Shown piece by piece: positions 29,615-40,104 of a stretch of 64,000 bases of DNA (positions are counted from its first letter, which is position 1; each line of letters opens with the position of its first letter). The translations under genes and the position numbers were made by a program. Source of the DNA: Sulfuricella denitrificans (lineage in GTDB: Bacteria; Pseudomonadota; Gammaproteobacteria; Burkholderiales; Sulfuricellaceae); the NCBI GenBank assembly GCA_002632355.1, contig NSJJ01000007.1:62001-126000 (forward strand), written 5' to 3'. The notes below the pieces were generated by a model, which searched no databases, was not told where the DNA came from, and was given only the letters and a program-made list of their open reading frames with translations.

Positions 29615-31153
29615 TTAGCGAATGATGTCGTAGCTGTAATCGGTCTTGCCCGGGATGTTGGTGGTCTTGTCCATCTCGTCGAAGATCTTGTCGAGAATTT
29701 TCACCAGCACGTTGAGCGAGCCCTGATAACCCCACACCGGATAACGATGGTGGTGGTGGCGGTCCATGATGGGGAAGCCGATGCGGATCAGTGGGGTGCC
29801 GATGTCGCGTTCCAGGTACTTGCCATAGGTGTTGCCGATCACGAAGTCCACCGGTTCGGTCGCCAGCAGCGAGCGCATGTGCCACAGGTCTTTGCCGCCC
29901 CAGGCCTTGCAGCCCTGGCCGAACGGCGAAGCGTCGAGCAGCGCCTGCATCTTGGCTTGCCAGTCCTTGCTGCCGTTGGTGGCGAGCACATGCACCGGCT
30001 CCGCGCCCAGTTCCATGAGGAAGGAAGCCAGGCCCATGACCATGCTGGGATCGCCGTAGATGGCGAATTTCTTGCCGTGGATATGGGCTTGCGAGTCGGC
30101 GATGGCATCCACCAGGCGGCCGCGCTCTTTTTCCAGTTCGGCGGGAATATCCTTGCCGCTAAGCTTGGAAATCGCCATGAGGAATTCGTCGGTGCCCGCC
30201 ACGCCGACCGGGTGGTTGAAAGACACGACTTCCTGCCCCTTGGACTTCACGTAGTCACGGGTTTTTTCCGTGCCGAAGTCCTGCATGAAAATGGTGCCCT
30301 TGGCGTTGAGCGCGTCCGCAGCCGATTCCAGCGTGGTGCCACCGTCGTACATGGCGAATTCGCCGCTGGTCGGGGTGTCCCACACATCGCTGTTGTCGCC
30401 GAGGATGGTGGCATCCACGCCCATCGTGTCGAAGATGCGCTTGATTTCACGCATGTTGCCAACGGTGTAGCCGTCGAAGCCGCCGACAAAGTTGATCTTG
30501 CCGTTGTCCTGGCGTTCCTTGCCTTCCCAGAAGTGGGTCAGGATGCCCTTCATCATGTTGTCGTAGCCGGTGATGTGGCTGCCGACGAAGGACGGGGTGT
30601 GGGCGAAAGGCACGTCGAATTCTTCCGGGATCGAGCCTTTCTGCTTCGAGGTGCGGATGAAACTGTCCAGGTCGTCGCCGATCACTTCCGCCATGCAGGT
30701 GGTGGAAACCGCGATCATCTTGGGCTTGTACAGGCTGTAGCTGTTGGCAAGTCCATCCACCATGTTGTTGAGGCCGCCGAACACCGCCGCATCTTCGGTC
30801 ATGGAACTGGAGACGGCCGAAGTCGGCTCCTTGAAGTGGCGGCTGAAGTGGCTGCGGAAGTAGGCCACGCAACCTTGTGAACCGTGCACGAAGGGCAGGG
30901 TCTTTTCGAAACCCAGGGCGGCGAAAATCGCGCCCAGCGGCTGACAGGCCTTGGCCGGGTTGACGACCAGGGCTTCGCGGGCGAAGTTCTTCTCGCGGTA
31001 CTCCATGGTCCGGGTCCAGTCGGCGATCTTGAAGACTTCATCGTCCGGCCTGCCGCCTTCGAAGCAGGTTTTCTTGTTGTCCAGCATTTCCACATATTCC
31101 GGCTGGCGGAACAGGTCGAAGTGGTCGAGAACTTTTGCGGTGTTCTGGCTCAT
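29615..31153 (-). CDS. nifK: Nitrogenase MoFe protein beta chain
   Basis: NifK forms the alpha2-beta2 dinitrogenase and shares the P-cluster; 512 residues. P-cluster cysteines lie in [22 protein letters not shown] and [12 protein letters not shown]. Also visible are [13 protein letters not shown] and the C-terminal [17 protein letters not shown]. It lies downstream of nifD with an 87-base hairpin-rich spacer. Confidence 0.98.
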   Translation of the reverse strand: MSQNTAKVLDHFDLFRQPEYVEMLDNKKTCFEGGRPDDEVFKIADWTRTMEYREKNFAREALVVNPAKACQPLGAIFAALGFEKTLPFVHGSQGCVAYFRSHFSRHFKEPTSAVSSSMTEDAAVFGGLNNMVDGLANSYSLYKPKMIAVSTTCMAEVIGDDLDSFIRTSKQKGSIPEEFDVPFAHTPSFVGSHITGYDNMMKGILTHFWEGKERQDNGKINFVGGFDGYTVGNMREIKRIFDTMGVDATILGDNSDVWDTPTSGEFAMYDGGTTLESAADALNAKGTIFMQDFGTEKTRDYVKSKGQEVVSFNHPVGVAGTDEFLMAISKLSGKDIPAELEKERGRLVDAIADSQAHIHGKKFAIYGDPSMVMGLASFLMELGAEPVHVLATNGSKDWQAKMQALLDASPFGQGCKAWGGKDLWHMRSLLATEPVDFVIGNTYGKYLERDIGTPLIRIGFPIMDRHHHHRYPVWGYQGSLNVLVKILDKIFDEMDKTTNIPGKTDYSYDIIR

Positions 31154-31240
31154 TTTGAATCTCCTTTATGGGCGGTTCAGACTCTTGCGTCTGCCCGCCG
31201 GTCGGGTGGTGGACGCGTCAGGCGCCCACCCTGCGTTGAT

Positions 31241-32683
31241 TTACTTCTTCCACGGTGCCTTGGTCATGCCCCATACCGGGCTGCTGATGGCCATGTCCAT
31301 GTCACGGGCGAAGATGGCGAAGCCGTCATAGCCGTGATACGGGCCGGAGTAGTCCCAGGAATGCATCTGGCGGAAAGGCAGGCCCATTTTCTGGAACACG
31401 TACTTTTCCTTGATGCCGGAACCCACCAGGTCGGGCTTGACCGCTTCGACGAATTTCTCCAGTTCGAACTCGGTGACGTCGTCGTAGATCAGCGTGCCGT
31501 CCTTCACGTAATGCGTGGTGCGCTGGTAATCGTCGCCGTGGCCGAACTCGTAACCGGTGCCGGCGATTTCCATGCCCAGGTCTTCATAAGCCCCCACCAC
31601 GTGGCGCGGACGCAGACCGCCGACGTAGAGCATTACGGTCTTGCCTTCCAGGCGCGGCTTGAACTTGGCAACTACCTCGTCCACCAGCGGCTGGTACCTG
31701 GCGATCACGCGCTCGGCGCCTTCCTTGATGGTGTCGTCGAACAGCGCGGCGATGGCGCGCAACGACTCGGCGATCTTGGTCGGGCCGAAAAAGTTGTACT
31801 CGTGCCAGGGAATGCCGAACTTCTCTTCCATGTGGCGGCAGATGTAGTTCATGGAACGGTAGCAGTGGATCAGGTTGAGCTTGGCCTTGGGCGTGGCTTC
31901 CATTTCCTTCAGGGTGCCGTCGCCGGACCACTGGGCGATCACGCGCAGGCCCATTTCTTCCAGCAGGATGCGCGAGGACCAGGCGTCGCCGCCGATGTTG
32001 TAGTCGCCGATGATGGCCACATCGTAGGGCGTGCTCACGAACTCGCTGGCCTTGCCGTCCACTTTGTCCAGCACGAAGTCGCGCACCGCGTCGTTGGCGA
32101 TGTGGTGGCCGAGGGACTGGGACACGCCGCGGAATCCTTCGCAGCGTACCGGCACGATGGTCTTGTCGATCTGCTTGGCTTTCTTCTTCGACACCGCCTC
32201 GATGTCGTCGCCGATCAGGCCGATGGGGCATTCGGACTGTACCGAAATGCCGTTGTTGAGGGGAAACAGTGCCTCGATTTCATCCATCACCTTGTCCAGC
32301 TTCTTGTCGCCGCCGAACACGATGTCCTTCTCCTGGAAATCGGAAGTGAACTGCATGGTGCCGAAGGCGTTGACGCCGGTGACACCGATGAAATAGTTGC
32401 GGCGCGATGCCCAGGAATACTGTCCGCAACCCACCGGGCCATGGCTGATGTGCACCATGTCCTTGATCGGGCCCCACACCACGCCCTTGGAACCGGCGTA
32501 GGCGCAACCGCGCACGGTCATCACGCCGGGCAGGGACTTGATGTTGGATTTCACGCCACAGTCGGGCTTGCCTTCCTCATAAACATTGAGGTGCTTGGCG
32601 CGTTTTTTGGCGGATTTTTCCGGATATGCCGAGAGCACCTCCTGGATCAACTCCTGGTTCCGGGTTTTGACGTCTGTACTCAT
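31241..32683 (-). CDS. nifD: Nitrogenase MoFe protein alpha chain
   Basis: NifD carries FeMo-co, the site of N2 reduction; 480 residues. P-cluster cysteines lie in [14 protein letters not shown] and [11 protein letters not shown]. The FeMo-co ligands are the Cys in [18 protein letters not shown] and the His in [17 protein letters not shown]. It is the second gene of nifHDK. Confidence 0.98.
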   Translation of the reverse strand: MSTDVKTRNQELIQEVLSAYPEKSAKKRAKHLNVYEEGKPDCGVKSNIKSLPGVMTVRGCAYAGSKGVVWGPIKDMVHISHGPVGCGQYSWASRRNYFIGVTGVNAFGTMQFTSDFQEKDIVFGGDKKLDKVMDEIEALFPLNNGISVQSECPIGLIGDDIEAVSKKKAKQIDKTIVPVRCEGFRGVSQSLGHHIANDAVRDFVLDKVDGKASEFVSTPYDVAIIGDYNIGGDAWSSRILLEEMGLRVIAQWSGDGTLKEMEATPKAKLNLIHCYRSMNYICRHMEEKFGIPWHEYNFFGPTKIAESLRAIAALFDDTIKEGAERVIARYQPLVDEVVAKFKPRLEGKTVMLYVGGLRPRHVVGAYEDLGMEIAGTGYEFGHGDDYQRTTHYVKDGTLIYDDVTEFELEKFVEAVKPDLVGSGIKEKYVFQKMGLPFRQMHSWDYSGPYHGYDGFAIFARDMDMAISSPVWGMTKAPWKK

Positions 32684-32715
32684 TTTGAATTTCCTTTAAC
32701 GTGAAATACGTGAAA

Positions 32716-32790
32716 CGTGAAGAGTGAAGCGTGTTCATTACGCGGGTTTTACCTTTCACGCTTCACAGCGAAGCGGCTTCACTCTTCACG
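32716..32790. repeat. 15-bp perfect inverted repeat between nifH and nifD
   Basis: CGTGAAGAGTGAAGC (32716-32730) pairs exactly with GCTTCACTCTTCACG (32776-32790). The loop contains further GTGAA-like copies (TTTCACGCTTCACAGCGAAGC). It fills almost the whole nifH-nifD spacer and could fold in the mRNA as a barrier that sets nifH above nifDK levels. The same repeat style recurs after draT and near nifE. Confidence 0.8.
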
Positions 32791-32793
32791 GCA

Positions 32794-33672
<879 letters not shown>

Positions 33673-33822
33673 TCACTCCTTAAAAAAATCAAACCGTTTC
33701 CGTTTGGCTTCCGGTCAAGCTGTTTCAAATAACCGGCGTCCAGTCTGGTAACACCCCGCACTGCTGTTGATCTTCTTATCCGCCCTGCAGAGAAGCCCGT
33801 TCTTTGGCCGCACCCAGCCTAT

Positions 33823-33838
33823 TGCAAAGGCTGTGCCA
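33823..33838 (-). promoter_or_regulatory. Sigma-54 promoter of nifHDK
   Basis: TGGCACAGCCTTTGCA matches the -24/-12 consensus in all key positions. The predicted start near 33812 gives an untranslated leader of about 140 bases before nifH. Confidence 0.92.
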
Positions 33839-33907
33839 GCCCAGCAAAAAATCTTCAACTCATTGTTGTTATTATGTTTTGTATAATTATTTCGGGTTTG
33901 TTGCGAA

Positions 33908-33923
33908 TGTCGCAAACACGACA
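33908..33923. promoter_or_regulatory. NifA upstream activator site (nifH/draT intergenic)
   Basis: TGTCGCAAACACGACA fits TGT-N10-ACA exactly and stands 70 bases upstream of the nifH -24 element, within the working range for NifA. It is also 139 bases upstream of the divergent draT, but I see no sigma-54 promoter facing draT. Confidence 0.88.
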
Positions 33924-34061
33924 AACAGGAGACCAATGTCTGGAATGACGCAATCGGCATGCCCGGCAAGATGGTGTGCAAAAGAATGATTGAATCCGCG
34001 CTGACACGTGTTCAGAGGGCAAGCGATAGACGCAGGAATGGAATTTGCTGAAACGCTATAA

Positions 34062-34874
34062 ATGGAGCGTACAGCCGACACTTTTGAAGGACACAGCACC
34101 AACCTGACAGGCATCCCGAGCGGGCTGCTGGCGAGCACGGTTTTCAACGATTTCCCCCTGCCGCTACATATTAACGGCGTGCGTGAAATGAACAGGCCCC
34201 TATTCGAAATGCTGGCGCGCTCGACTTCCACAGAGGAAGCGGCAGACGCCTTCCAGAATTACATGGGCGCATTGTTCGGTCTGGACAGCGAACAGCGCCT
34301 TCGGCCAGCGAACCACCGGCGCTTCCGCAGCAGCTATCTGCGCCTGCTGCAGGGCTGGGGATTCGATGCAAACGGCCCGGAAGGCGCGGTACTGAAAGGC
34401 TGGGTGGAAAGCCGCTTCGGGCTCTTCCCCACTTTTCACAAGGAAACCCTGGGGCGTTATGCATCGGCGGGGTGGATGACTTACGTAGAGGAAAAGATGT
34501 CGAGCCGTTTTCACAACAACAGCATCAACCTGCAGCTCGACCTGCTGTATGAGTATTGCCAGATCTCGCTGGCGCGCTATTTCGCGGCGGGCAGGAAGCA
34601 CCTGACCCTGTACCGCGGGGTCAACGATTTCAATGAGCACCCGATCCGCAAACGCCAGGGCAAGGACAGCGCCATCGTGCGCCAGAACAATCTGGTGTCG
34701 TTCACCTCGGACCGCCTGCGCGCTGACGAATTCGGCGACTGCATCCTGGAAGCCCGTGTGCCGGTGGTGAAAGTGCTGTTTTTCAACGGGCTGGTCTCCG
34801 GCACCACCCTCAAGGGCGAAGGCGAATACCTGGTGATCGGCGGCGACTATCAGGTGCGGTTCAGTTATTTGTAA
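34062..34874 (+). CDS. draT: Dinitrogenase reductase ADP-ribosyltransferase DraT
   Basis: DraT transfers ADP-ribose from NAD+ to the Arg of NifH and switches nitrogenase off under ammonium or energy stress. It is 270 residues, the usual length. The core shows FRSSYLRLLQGWGFDANGPEG, LTLYRGVNDF (the catalytic Arg region), NLVSFTSDRLRADEFGD and the late LKGEGEYLVIGGDYQV with the acidic residue expected of the transferase fold. A seven-codon frame (ATG at 34038, MEFAETL) ends on the base before this ATG and could couple translation. Confidence 0.93.
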   Translation: MERTADTFEGHSTNLTGIPSGLLASTVFNDFPLPLHINGVREMNRPLFEMLARSTSTEEAADAFQNYMGALFGLDSEQRLRPANHRRFRSSYLRLLQGWGFDANGPEGAVLKGWVESRFGLFPTFHKETLGRYASAGWMTYVEEKMSSRFHNNSINLQLDLLYEYCQISLARYFAAGRKHLTLYRGVNDFNEHPIRKRQGKDSAIVRQNNLVSFTSDRLRADEFGDCILEARVPVVKVLFFNGLVSGTTLKGEGEYLVIGGDYQVRFSYL

Positions 34875-34876
34875 AA

Positions 34877-34951
34877 CGTGAAATGTGAAGGGTGAAAAAT
34901 TTTCCAGCCTCACCCTTCACGCTTCACAGCGCAGCGGCTTCACATTTCACG
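34877..34951. repeat. 14-bp inverted repeat after draT
   Basis: CGTGAAATGTGAAG (34877-34890) is the exact reverse complement of CTTCACATTTCACG (34938-34951). A second nested pair (GTGAAGGGTGA / TCACCCTTCAC) lies inside, and related TTCACGTTTCAC units continue to about 34967. It is the same family of GTGAA repeats as at 32716-32790. Confidence 0.8.
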
Positions 34952-35002
34952 ACGCTTCACGTTTCACCTGCTCTTATATTAACCCCCATAAAAGGAATCA
35001 TC

Positions 35003-35578
35003 ATGTCAGACTTCATCTCTTCCCCCATCGGCAAACTGGACGGCCAGGAACGCCTGATTTCACCCGTATTCAAGGCATCGACGGCATCAGGATTCGCATT
35101 CCGCGGCGAAATCGGCATCAAGCTGGCGGAAAGCATCGCGGGAGAAAAGCGCCCGCCCGATATCAAAACCGATCAGGTTTTCATGTTCTCGGATGGTGAC
35201 AGGATCACCTTCTACTCCAGCTTTCTCGACAACCTGGCCGACCTGGAAGGACTGCATGCACTGATGTCATCCTTCTTCACGCCGGAAGGCAAGTACGTAA
35301 TCTATGCCGGCAATGTCGATCTGCTGAAGAAATACAGGGTCAAGCTCGGCGACATCAGCTACTACGTTTTGCCGCTGGACGAAGGAACGGTTTACAACGA
35401 GTTGCTCGACCTGTTCTACATCGAGAAGGGCGACCTGAAGAAACTCGACATGGGCGAGAAAATCGAAACCCTGGCTACAGCCGCCAAAAAGATCAGCGCC
35501 CGATTTCCGGATACTTCATGGGAACAGGCGCTGAAGGAAATGGGGCCGGTCAAGGTGTATGAAAACCGGCCTGTCTGA
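35003..35578 (+). CDS. Unknown protein between draT and draG
   Basis: This 191-residue protein is not recognised. It begins MSDFISSPIGKLDGQERLIS, with no signal peptide or membrane segment. The sequence is mixed alpha/beta (SDGDRITFYSSFLDNLADLEG; KLGDISYYVLPLDEGTVYNEL) and contains no obvious catalytic motif. The ATG at 35003 has AGGAA upstream. Its end overlaps draG by 20 bases, so it is co-translated with DraG, which suggests a role in reversible nitrogenase inactivation. That is inference from position. Confidence 0.75.
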   Translation: MSDFISSPIGKLDGQERLISPVFKASTASGFAFRGEIGIKLAESIAGEKRPPDIKTDQVFMFSDGDRITFYSSFLDNLADLEGLHALMSSFFTPEGKYVIYAGNVDLLKKYRVKLGDISYYVLPLDEGTVYNELLDLFYIEKGDLKKLDMGEKIETLATAAKKISARFPDTSWEQALKEMGPVKVYENRPV

Positions 35579-36479
35579 AGAAGGGCTGCATAGCCGTGCG
35601 CTGGGCGCCTATCTGGGCCTGGCCTGCGGCGACGCGCTGGGTGCGACGGTGGAATTCATGACGCCGCGCGAAATCCATGCGCAATATGGCACCCACCGGG
35701 AAATCACAGGGGGCGGATGGCTGCGACTGGAGGCAGGCCAGGTCACGGACGACACGGAAATGTCGCTCCATCTCGGGCAGGCCATCATTGAATCAAAAGG
35801 CTGGAACCTCACCGCCATCGCGGATGCATTTGCCACCTGGCTCAAATCCAGACCCGTGGACGTCGGGGCCACCTGCCGTCGCGGCATCCGCCGCTACATG
35901 CTGGGCGGCGGCCTTCACGGCCCGGAATCGGACAGCGACGGCGGCAACGGCGCCGCCATGCGCAACCTGCCCGTGGTGCTATGCACGCTCGGCGATGAAG
36001 CCCTGTTCGAGCGCTACACCAGGGAACAATCGCATATCACCCACCACCATGCACTGGCCGATGCGGGCACGCTGGCGCTGGGCAACATGGCGCAAATCCT
36101 GCTGCTGGGCGGCGGCGTGAAGGAATGCCGCCCGGTCGCCAACCGGCTGGTCGAAAAACACCGCCAGTTCCGCTTCGACCCCTACCCCGGCCGTGCTTCA
36201 GGCTACATCGTGGACACCGTGCAGACCGTGCTGCACCACTTCTTCTATACCGACAGTTTCGAAAGCTGCGTGGTGGAAACCGTCAACCGCGGCGAGGATG
36301 CGGACACCACAGGCGCACTCGCCGGCATGCTGGCCGGCGCGCTGTACGGCGCACATGCCATCCCCCAGCGCTGGCTGAACAGACTGGATTTTCACGTCGT
36401 GAAGGCAATCGAACATCAGGTGCAGGGCTTGCTGCAAATGGCGCCCGCCAATCAGGGAAAACTACCATGGCCAAAGTGA
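35559..36479 (+). CDS. draG: ADP-ribosyl-dinitrogenase reductase hydrolase DraG
   Basis: DraG removes ADP-ribose from NifH and restores activity. It is 306 residues of the ADP-ribosylglycohydrolase fold: GAYLGLACGDALGATVEF, QVTDDTEMSLHLG (metal-binding TDDT), SDGGNGAAMRN and NRGEDADTTGALAGMLAGALYG (metal-binding ED-ADTTGA). These dinuclear-metal residues are all present. It overlaps genes on both sides. Confidence 0.95.
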   Translation: MKTGLSEEGLHSRALGAYLGLACGDALGATVEFMTPREIHAQYGTHREITGGGWLRLEAGQVTDDTEMSLHLGQAIIESKGWNLTAIADAFATWLKSRPVDVGATCRRGIRRYMLGGGLHGPESDSDGGNGAAMRNLPVVLCTLGDEALFERYTREQSHITHHHALADAGTLALGNMAQILLLGGGVKECRPVANRLVEKHRQFRFDPYPGRASGYIVDTVQTVLHHFFYTDSFESCVVETVNRGEDADTTGALAGMLAGALYGAHAIPQRWLNRLDFHVVKAIEHQVQGLLQMAPANQGKLPWPK

Positions 36480-36859
36480 TATTTTTCGAAAAACCCGGCT
36501 GCGTGAACAACACCCGGCAGAAACAACTGCTGACCAAGGCGGGCCATCAGGTCGAAGCACATGATCTGTTGCACCATGCCTGGACAGCGGAAAACCTGCG
36601 CCCATTCTTTGGCGCACGGCCTGTCGCCGCATGGTTCAACCGCGCCGCCCCGCGCGTCAAAAACGGCGAAATCAGGCCGGAAGAGATGAACGAAACCGCT
36701 GCGCTGAAAGCCATGCTGGCCGACCCCCTTCTGATCCGGCGCCCGCTGATACAGGCTGGCGAGCGGCGGGAAGCCGGATTCGAGCCCGGCACCATGGAAA
36801 AATGGCTGGGGATCGCGCCCGACATTGAAACGGATCTGGAATCATGTCCAATCAACTGA
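36467..36859 (+). CDS. nifO: Nitrogenase-associated ArsC-like protein
   Basis: This is a 130-residue thioredoxin-fold protein of the ArsC/Spx family, of the nitrogenase-associated subfamily (MAKVIFFEKPGCVNNTRQKQ; FNRAAPRVKNGEIRPEEMNE; LADPLLIRRPLIQ). It keeps a single N-terminal Cys where arsenate reductases carry their catalytic Cys. The ATG at 36467 overlaps the draG end by 13 bases. The A. vinelandii homologue (NifO) has been linked to molybdenum/nitrate effects; the role here is unproven. Confidence 0.85.
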   Translation: MAKVIFFEKPGCVNNTRQKQLLTKAGHQVEAHDLLHHAWTAENLRPFFGARPVAAWFNRAAPRVKNGEIRPEEMNETAALKAMLADPLLIRRPLIQAGERREAGFEPGTMEKWLGIAPDIETDLESCPIN

Positions 36860-37230
36860 ATTTTCTGCAACTGAACCAGCCGGAAATGGACGCGACCCAC
36901 CGCGAGTTCATGGAACTGCTGGCATGCGCCCAGCAAGCTGCGGAAGAAGCCCTGCCGAGATGTCTCGATCATCTGATCGAACACACCCGTCTCCACTTCG
37001 AGCGCGAATCCGTGATGATGCGCGCCTGCGGGCTGTCGTCGCAGGAAGAGCACGAGTCAGAACACCGCCGTATCCTCGCTGATCTGGGACGCATGCGCGC
37101 CCGCGCCGGGGGAAGCCGTATCGTCTTCGTTCGCGCTTACCTGTCCGAAGCCATCCCGGACTGGTTCCGCACCCATCTTGCCACGATGGATGCGGAACTG
37201 GCGGCAAAATACCGCCAGGCCGCCATGTAA
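36844..37230 (+). CDS. Bacteriohemerythrin-like protein
   Basis: This 128-residue protein has the hemerythrin diiron ligands in order: MDATHREFMELL, HLIEHTRLHFERESV, EEHESEHRRIL and WFRTHLATMDAEL. It should bind O2 (or act as an O2 or iron buffer) at a non-heme diiron site. It overlaps the ArsC-like gene by 16 bases and ends the draT operon, which suggests oxygen handling for nitrogenase. Confidence 0.88.
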   Translation: MSNQLNFLQLNQPEMDATHREFMELLACAQQAAEEALPRCLDHLIEHTRLHFERESVMMRACGLSSQEEHESEHRRILADLGRMRARAGGSRIVFVRAYLSEAIPDWFRTHLATMDAELAAKYRQAAM

Positions 37231-37279
37231 AAAACCAGGCCAAGGCGGGTGGCCATGTACCCTGCATGGACCCGGGTCG

Positions 37280-38176
37280 TCAGTCTTCGAGCGCCAGCGG
37301 CCAGGTCCGTACACAGTTGCGCCCTGCTTTCTTGGCGCCATACATCGCTTTGTCTGCCCGATCGATGGATTCCTCGACTGTAACCCCCTCGTCCAGGCCC
37401 GACATGCCAAAGGATGCTGTAACGAATTCGGGGGCGGCGCTACCTTGCACCAGAACTTTTTCAGCAAGCCCAAGTCGCATGCGTTCTATTGCCATAAGGC
37501 CGGTTTGAGGGTCGGTATTCGGAAGAAAAATCAGGAATTCCTCCCCGCCATATCGGAAAACCCTGTCATAGGGTCGAAGATTCTTTTTCAAATAATGCAC
37601 CGTGGCAGCGAGAACCCTATCTCCAACCTGGTGGCCATAGGTATCGTTGACATGTTTGAAATGATCCAGATCCGCAATAACGATGCAACATCGCTGCATG
37701 CCACGCTGCACCATCGAATGCATCTCCCGAAGCGTGGTCAGCATCCCGACGCGGTTTTCAGCCCCGGTCAGGGGGTCGCGATTCTGCAGTAACTCTTCCA
37801 GTTCTCGGATAATCGTATTGAATTGCAAACGGAGGTTGTCCAGCGCATTTGCAAAGGTATCGAAGTCATCAGGCAAGATTACACCGCCTGCAGCCATGGT
37901 TTTCAACAATCTGCTCGCGATCTGATGCATGTTCCGGTGTACTGTCTCGATAGCAACAAATGCAACCTTGTCGCGAAGTTCCTGTGGCGCATCGCCGTAG
38001 TACCACTGCCCGAACAGACAGCAACGGTGGCTGTCCTCGGCCACATCCTGCTGATCGCAGGAAAGCCGGCACATAATGGTGCGGGTGATGTTCTTATGCC
38101 ACTGTTCGTGGTTATAGACGGCTTGCCTGACCTGCCGCAATATTTCCTGCAAATTTTCCTGGGAAATAGAAAACAT
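37280..38176 (-). CDS. CZB-GGDEF diguanylate cyclase
   Basis: This protein is about 298 residues. An N-terminal chemoreceptor zinc-binding (CZB) domain carries YNHEQWHKNI, CCLFGQWYYG and VHRNMHQIA. The GGDEF domain has DPLTGAENR, the active site RYGGEEFLIF, and an inhibitory RPYD site exactly five residues before GGEEF. The architecture equals that of zinc-controlled DgcZ (YdeH). I chose the ATG at 38176, which has GGGAG upstream, over one 11 codons earlier. It converges on the draT operon. Confidence 0.9.
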   Translation of the reverse strand: MFSISQENLQEILRQVRQAVYNHEQWHKNITRTIMCRLSCDQQDVAEDSHRCCLFGQWYYGDAPQELRDKVAFVAIETVHRNMHQIASRLLKTMAAGGVILPDDFDTFANALDNLRLQFNTIIRELEELLQNRDPLTGAENRVGMLTTLREMHSMVQRGMQRCCIVIADLDHFKHVNDTYGHQVGDRVLAATVHYLKKNLRPYDRVFRYGGEEFLIFLPNTDPQTGLMAIERMRLGLAEKVLVQGSAAPEFVTASFGMSGLDEGVTVEESIDRADKAMYGAKKAGRNCVRTWPLALED

Positions 38177-38319
38177 CACCGCTCCCTGACCTGGGTTTGC
38201 CGATTGCAAGTCTTATTATGTGTTTGATCATGCGAGCCAGCAACCTGTTTTTCTGGCTGAAATACAGGGAGTAATCACTGCCGGATGGCGTCTAGCTGCA
38301 GGCGATATTCCAGGCCGTA

Positions 38320-39099
38320 TCAGAAGGCGATTTCTGCCTCCATAAACGTGACCGCGCATCCCGAAAGCTTGACCCTGCCAGCTTGCACCTCGCATGTGAG
38401 ATTGCCGCCCCGCCTGGAAACCTGCCTGGCCGTCAGGGTGTTCTTGCCGAGCCTGCCGGCCCAGTACGGCGCAAGCGCACAATGCGCTGAGCCTGTGACG
38501 GGGTCTTCGGGAATGCCGAACCTTGGAGCGAAGAAGCGGCTGACAAAATCGACATCCACGCCCGGCGCTGTGATGATTACACCGCGCAAATCAAGCTGAC
38601 CCAGGAGAGTCTGGTCGGGCACGATAGCGCGAATAGTCGCTTCGCTGTCAAATACGGCAAGATAGTCGTCAGCCACCAGAACTTCGAGCGGGCGACGGCC
38701 GAGCCCCTGGGCCAGGGTTTCTGAAAGTTCGCAAGGCGATGGCGGGCATGCGGGGAAATCCATTTCCAGCAGTGCACCGTTTTTTTTCACAAACAGTTCG
38801 CCGCTGCGTGTTTCAAAAGTGATGGACTGCCTGGCGTAGCCAAGCGCCTCGAAAAGGACATGCGCCGTTGCCAGGGTTGCGTGCCCGCAGAGGTCGATCT
38901 CCTTGAGCGGTGTGAACCACCTCAGCTGGAAGCCTTTATCCGAGGCAACGAAGAATGCGGTTTCGGAGAGATTGTTCTCCTCTGCAATCGCCTGAAGTAG
39001 CGGATCATCCAGCCATGCCGACAGCGGAACCACTGCAGCCGGGTTGCCACCGAAGACCTTGTCAGTGAAGGCGTCAACCTGATATTGCCTAAGCTTCAA
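38320..39099 (-). CDS. PhzF-family isomerase
   Basis: This is a 259-residue member of the PhzF/diaminopimelate-epimerase-fold family. It has YQVDAFTDKVFGGNPAAVV, ENNLSETAFF (catalytic Glu), LCGHATLATAHVLF and the second GSAHCALAPYW motif. The substrate is unknown, since most bacterial members outside phenazine clusters are uncharacterised. It stands alone between the GGDEF gene and the end of the nifB operon. Confidence 0.92.
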   Translation of the reverse strand: MKLRQYQVDAFTDKVFGGNPAAVVPLSAWLDDPLLQAIAEENNLSETAFFVASDKGFQLRWFTPLKEIDLCGHATLATAHVLFEALGYARQSITFETRSGELFVKKNGALLEMDFPACPPSPCELSETLAQGLGRRPLEVLVADDYLAVFDSEATIRAIVPDQTLLGQLDLRGVIITAPGVDVDFVSRFFAPRFGIPEDPVTGSAHCALAPYWAGRLGKNTLTARQVSRRGGNLTCEVQAGRVKLSGCAVTFMEAEIAF

Positions 39100-39252
39100 T
39101 GTGATCTCCGCAGATTATCATCAAGGGCGCATACCATGATTGCTTATTGGCATGCGCAATCCCCGATGATTATATGCGTATCCAGATACGTTTCGAAGTG
39201 TCCCATTTCATGTCCGGACGAGCGGCACGTCAGTTCGCCGGCAAGTCGACTA

Positions 39253-40095
39253 TTACGCTGCTGCAGGCAAGGCTTCCGTCACCGCATCGAAGAAGGCATT
39301 CAGATCCATGTCGAGGCGGGTGATGTTCTGTTCCTGCATGAAACGCACTTCGTTCTTGGTCAGTTCGCCCGGCAGCACAACCCAGTGCGGGCCTGCGCCG
39401 GAGCGTTTCATGATCTGGCGGGCGTAGCTGCGGGTGAGCTGATTGTCGAAGCGGCAGCCGAGGAAGAGGAAGCTGCGGTTCTTGCGCAGCACCTGCACCA
39501 GTGCTGGAATCGGGCTCTGGATATCGATTTCGGTCAGCACTTCGACGTAGTCGGAATCGGACACGATGTAGTTGCTTGCCGGACTCGCGCTGCCGATGGG
39601 CTGGTACAGCACGCTGCGCCATTTTTCCGCCTGTGCTGCATCGCCCGGCGTGCCGTCCGGCAAGTAGTATTTCACCCACTGGTCGAAGTGTTCGGCGCGG
39701 CTCACGCCCTGCAGAAGCCCCCACCCTTCGCTCCCGGCCATGGCTGCCGCCATGGTGCCGTCGTACCACGCATCCACGATCAGCGGCAGTTGCAGTTCGG
39801 CGAGGTGACGGTGCAGCGGCGCCGGTTCGGGCCTGTGGGCGAAGATTTCATTCATCATCGTCACCAGTGTCTTGCGGTGCTTGAAGTTCTCGATGTACTG
39901 GGCGGCGGCGGTGAGGTTCTTGCGAATCTTGAACGGCAGTGTGGTTTTTGCCGCCAGCTGGTCGGCCAGCTCCACGGCGGTTGCCGGAACGGTCTTTTCC
40001 ACCACCTGCGCGAGCATGCCCGGCCCGAGATAGGGAATGGCCTTTTTTTCGGCCAGGGCGGCGATGATGACATCCAGTTGCTGTGAGGTACTCAT
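39253..40095 (-). CDS. SIR2-like domain protein in nif operon
   Basis: This 280-residue protein resembles the SIR2_2 family: AIPYLGPGMLAQ near the start and RSFLFLGCRFDNQLTR, the late nucleotide-site motif. It lacks a clear Cys4 zinc module. The ATG has AGGAG upstream and follows nifT by nine bases, so it is the terminal gene of the nifB operon. SIR2-like proteins bind or hydrolyse NAD+, and several act in phage defence. Here the operon context suggests a metabolic or regulatory role in nitrogen fixation. Confidence 0.78.
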   Translation of the reverse strand: MSTSQQLDVIIAALAEKKAIPYLGPGMLAQVVEKTVPATAVELADQLAAKTTLPFKIRKNLTAAAQYIENFKHRKTLVTMMNEIFAHRPEPAPLHRHLAELQLPLIVDAWYDGTMAAAMAGSEGWGLLQGVSRAEHFDQWVKYYLPDGTPGDAAQAEKWRSVLYQPIGSASPASNYIVSDSDYVEVLTEIDIQSPIPALVQVLRKNRSFLFLGCRFDNQLTRSYARQIMKRSGAGPHWVVLPGELTKNEVRFMQEQNITRLDMDLNAFFDAVTEALPAAA

Positions 40096-40104
40096 GATTT
40101 TCTC

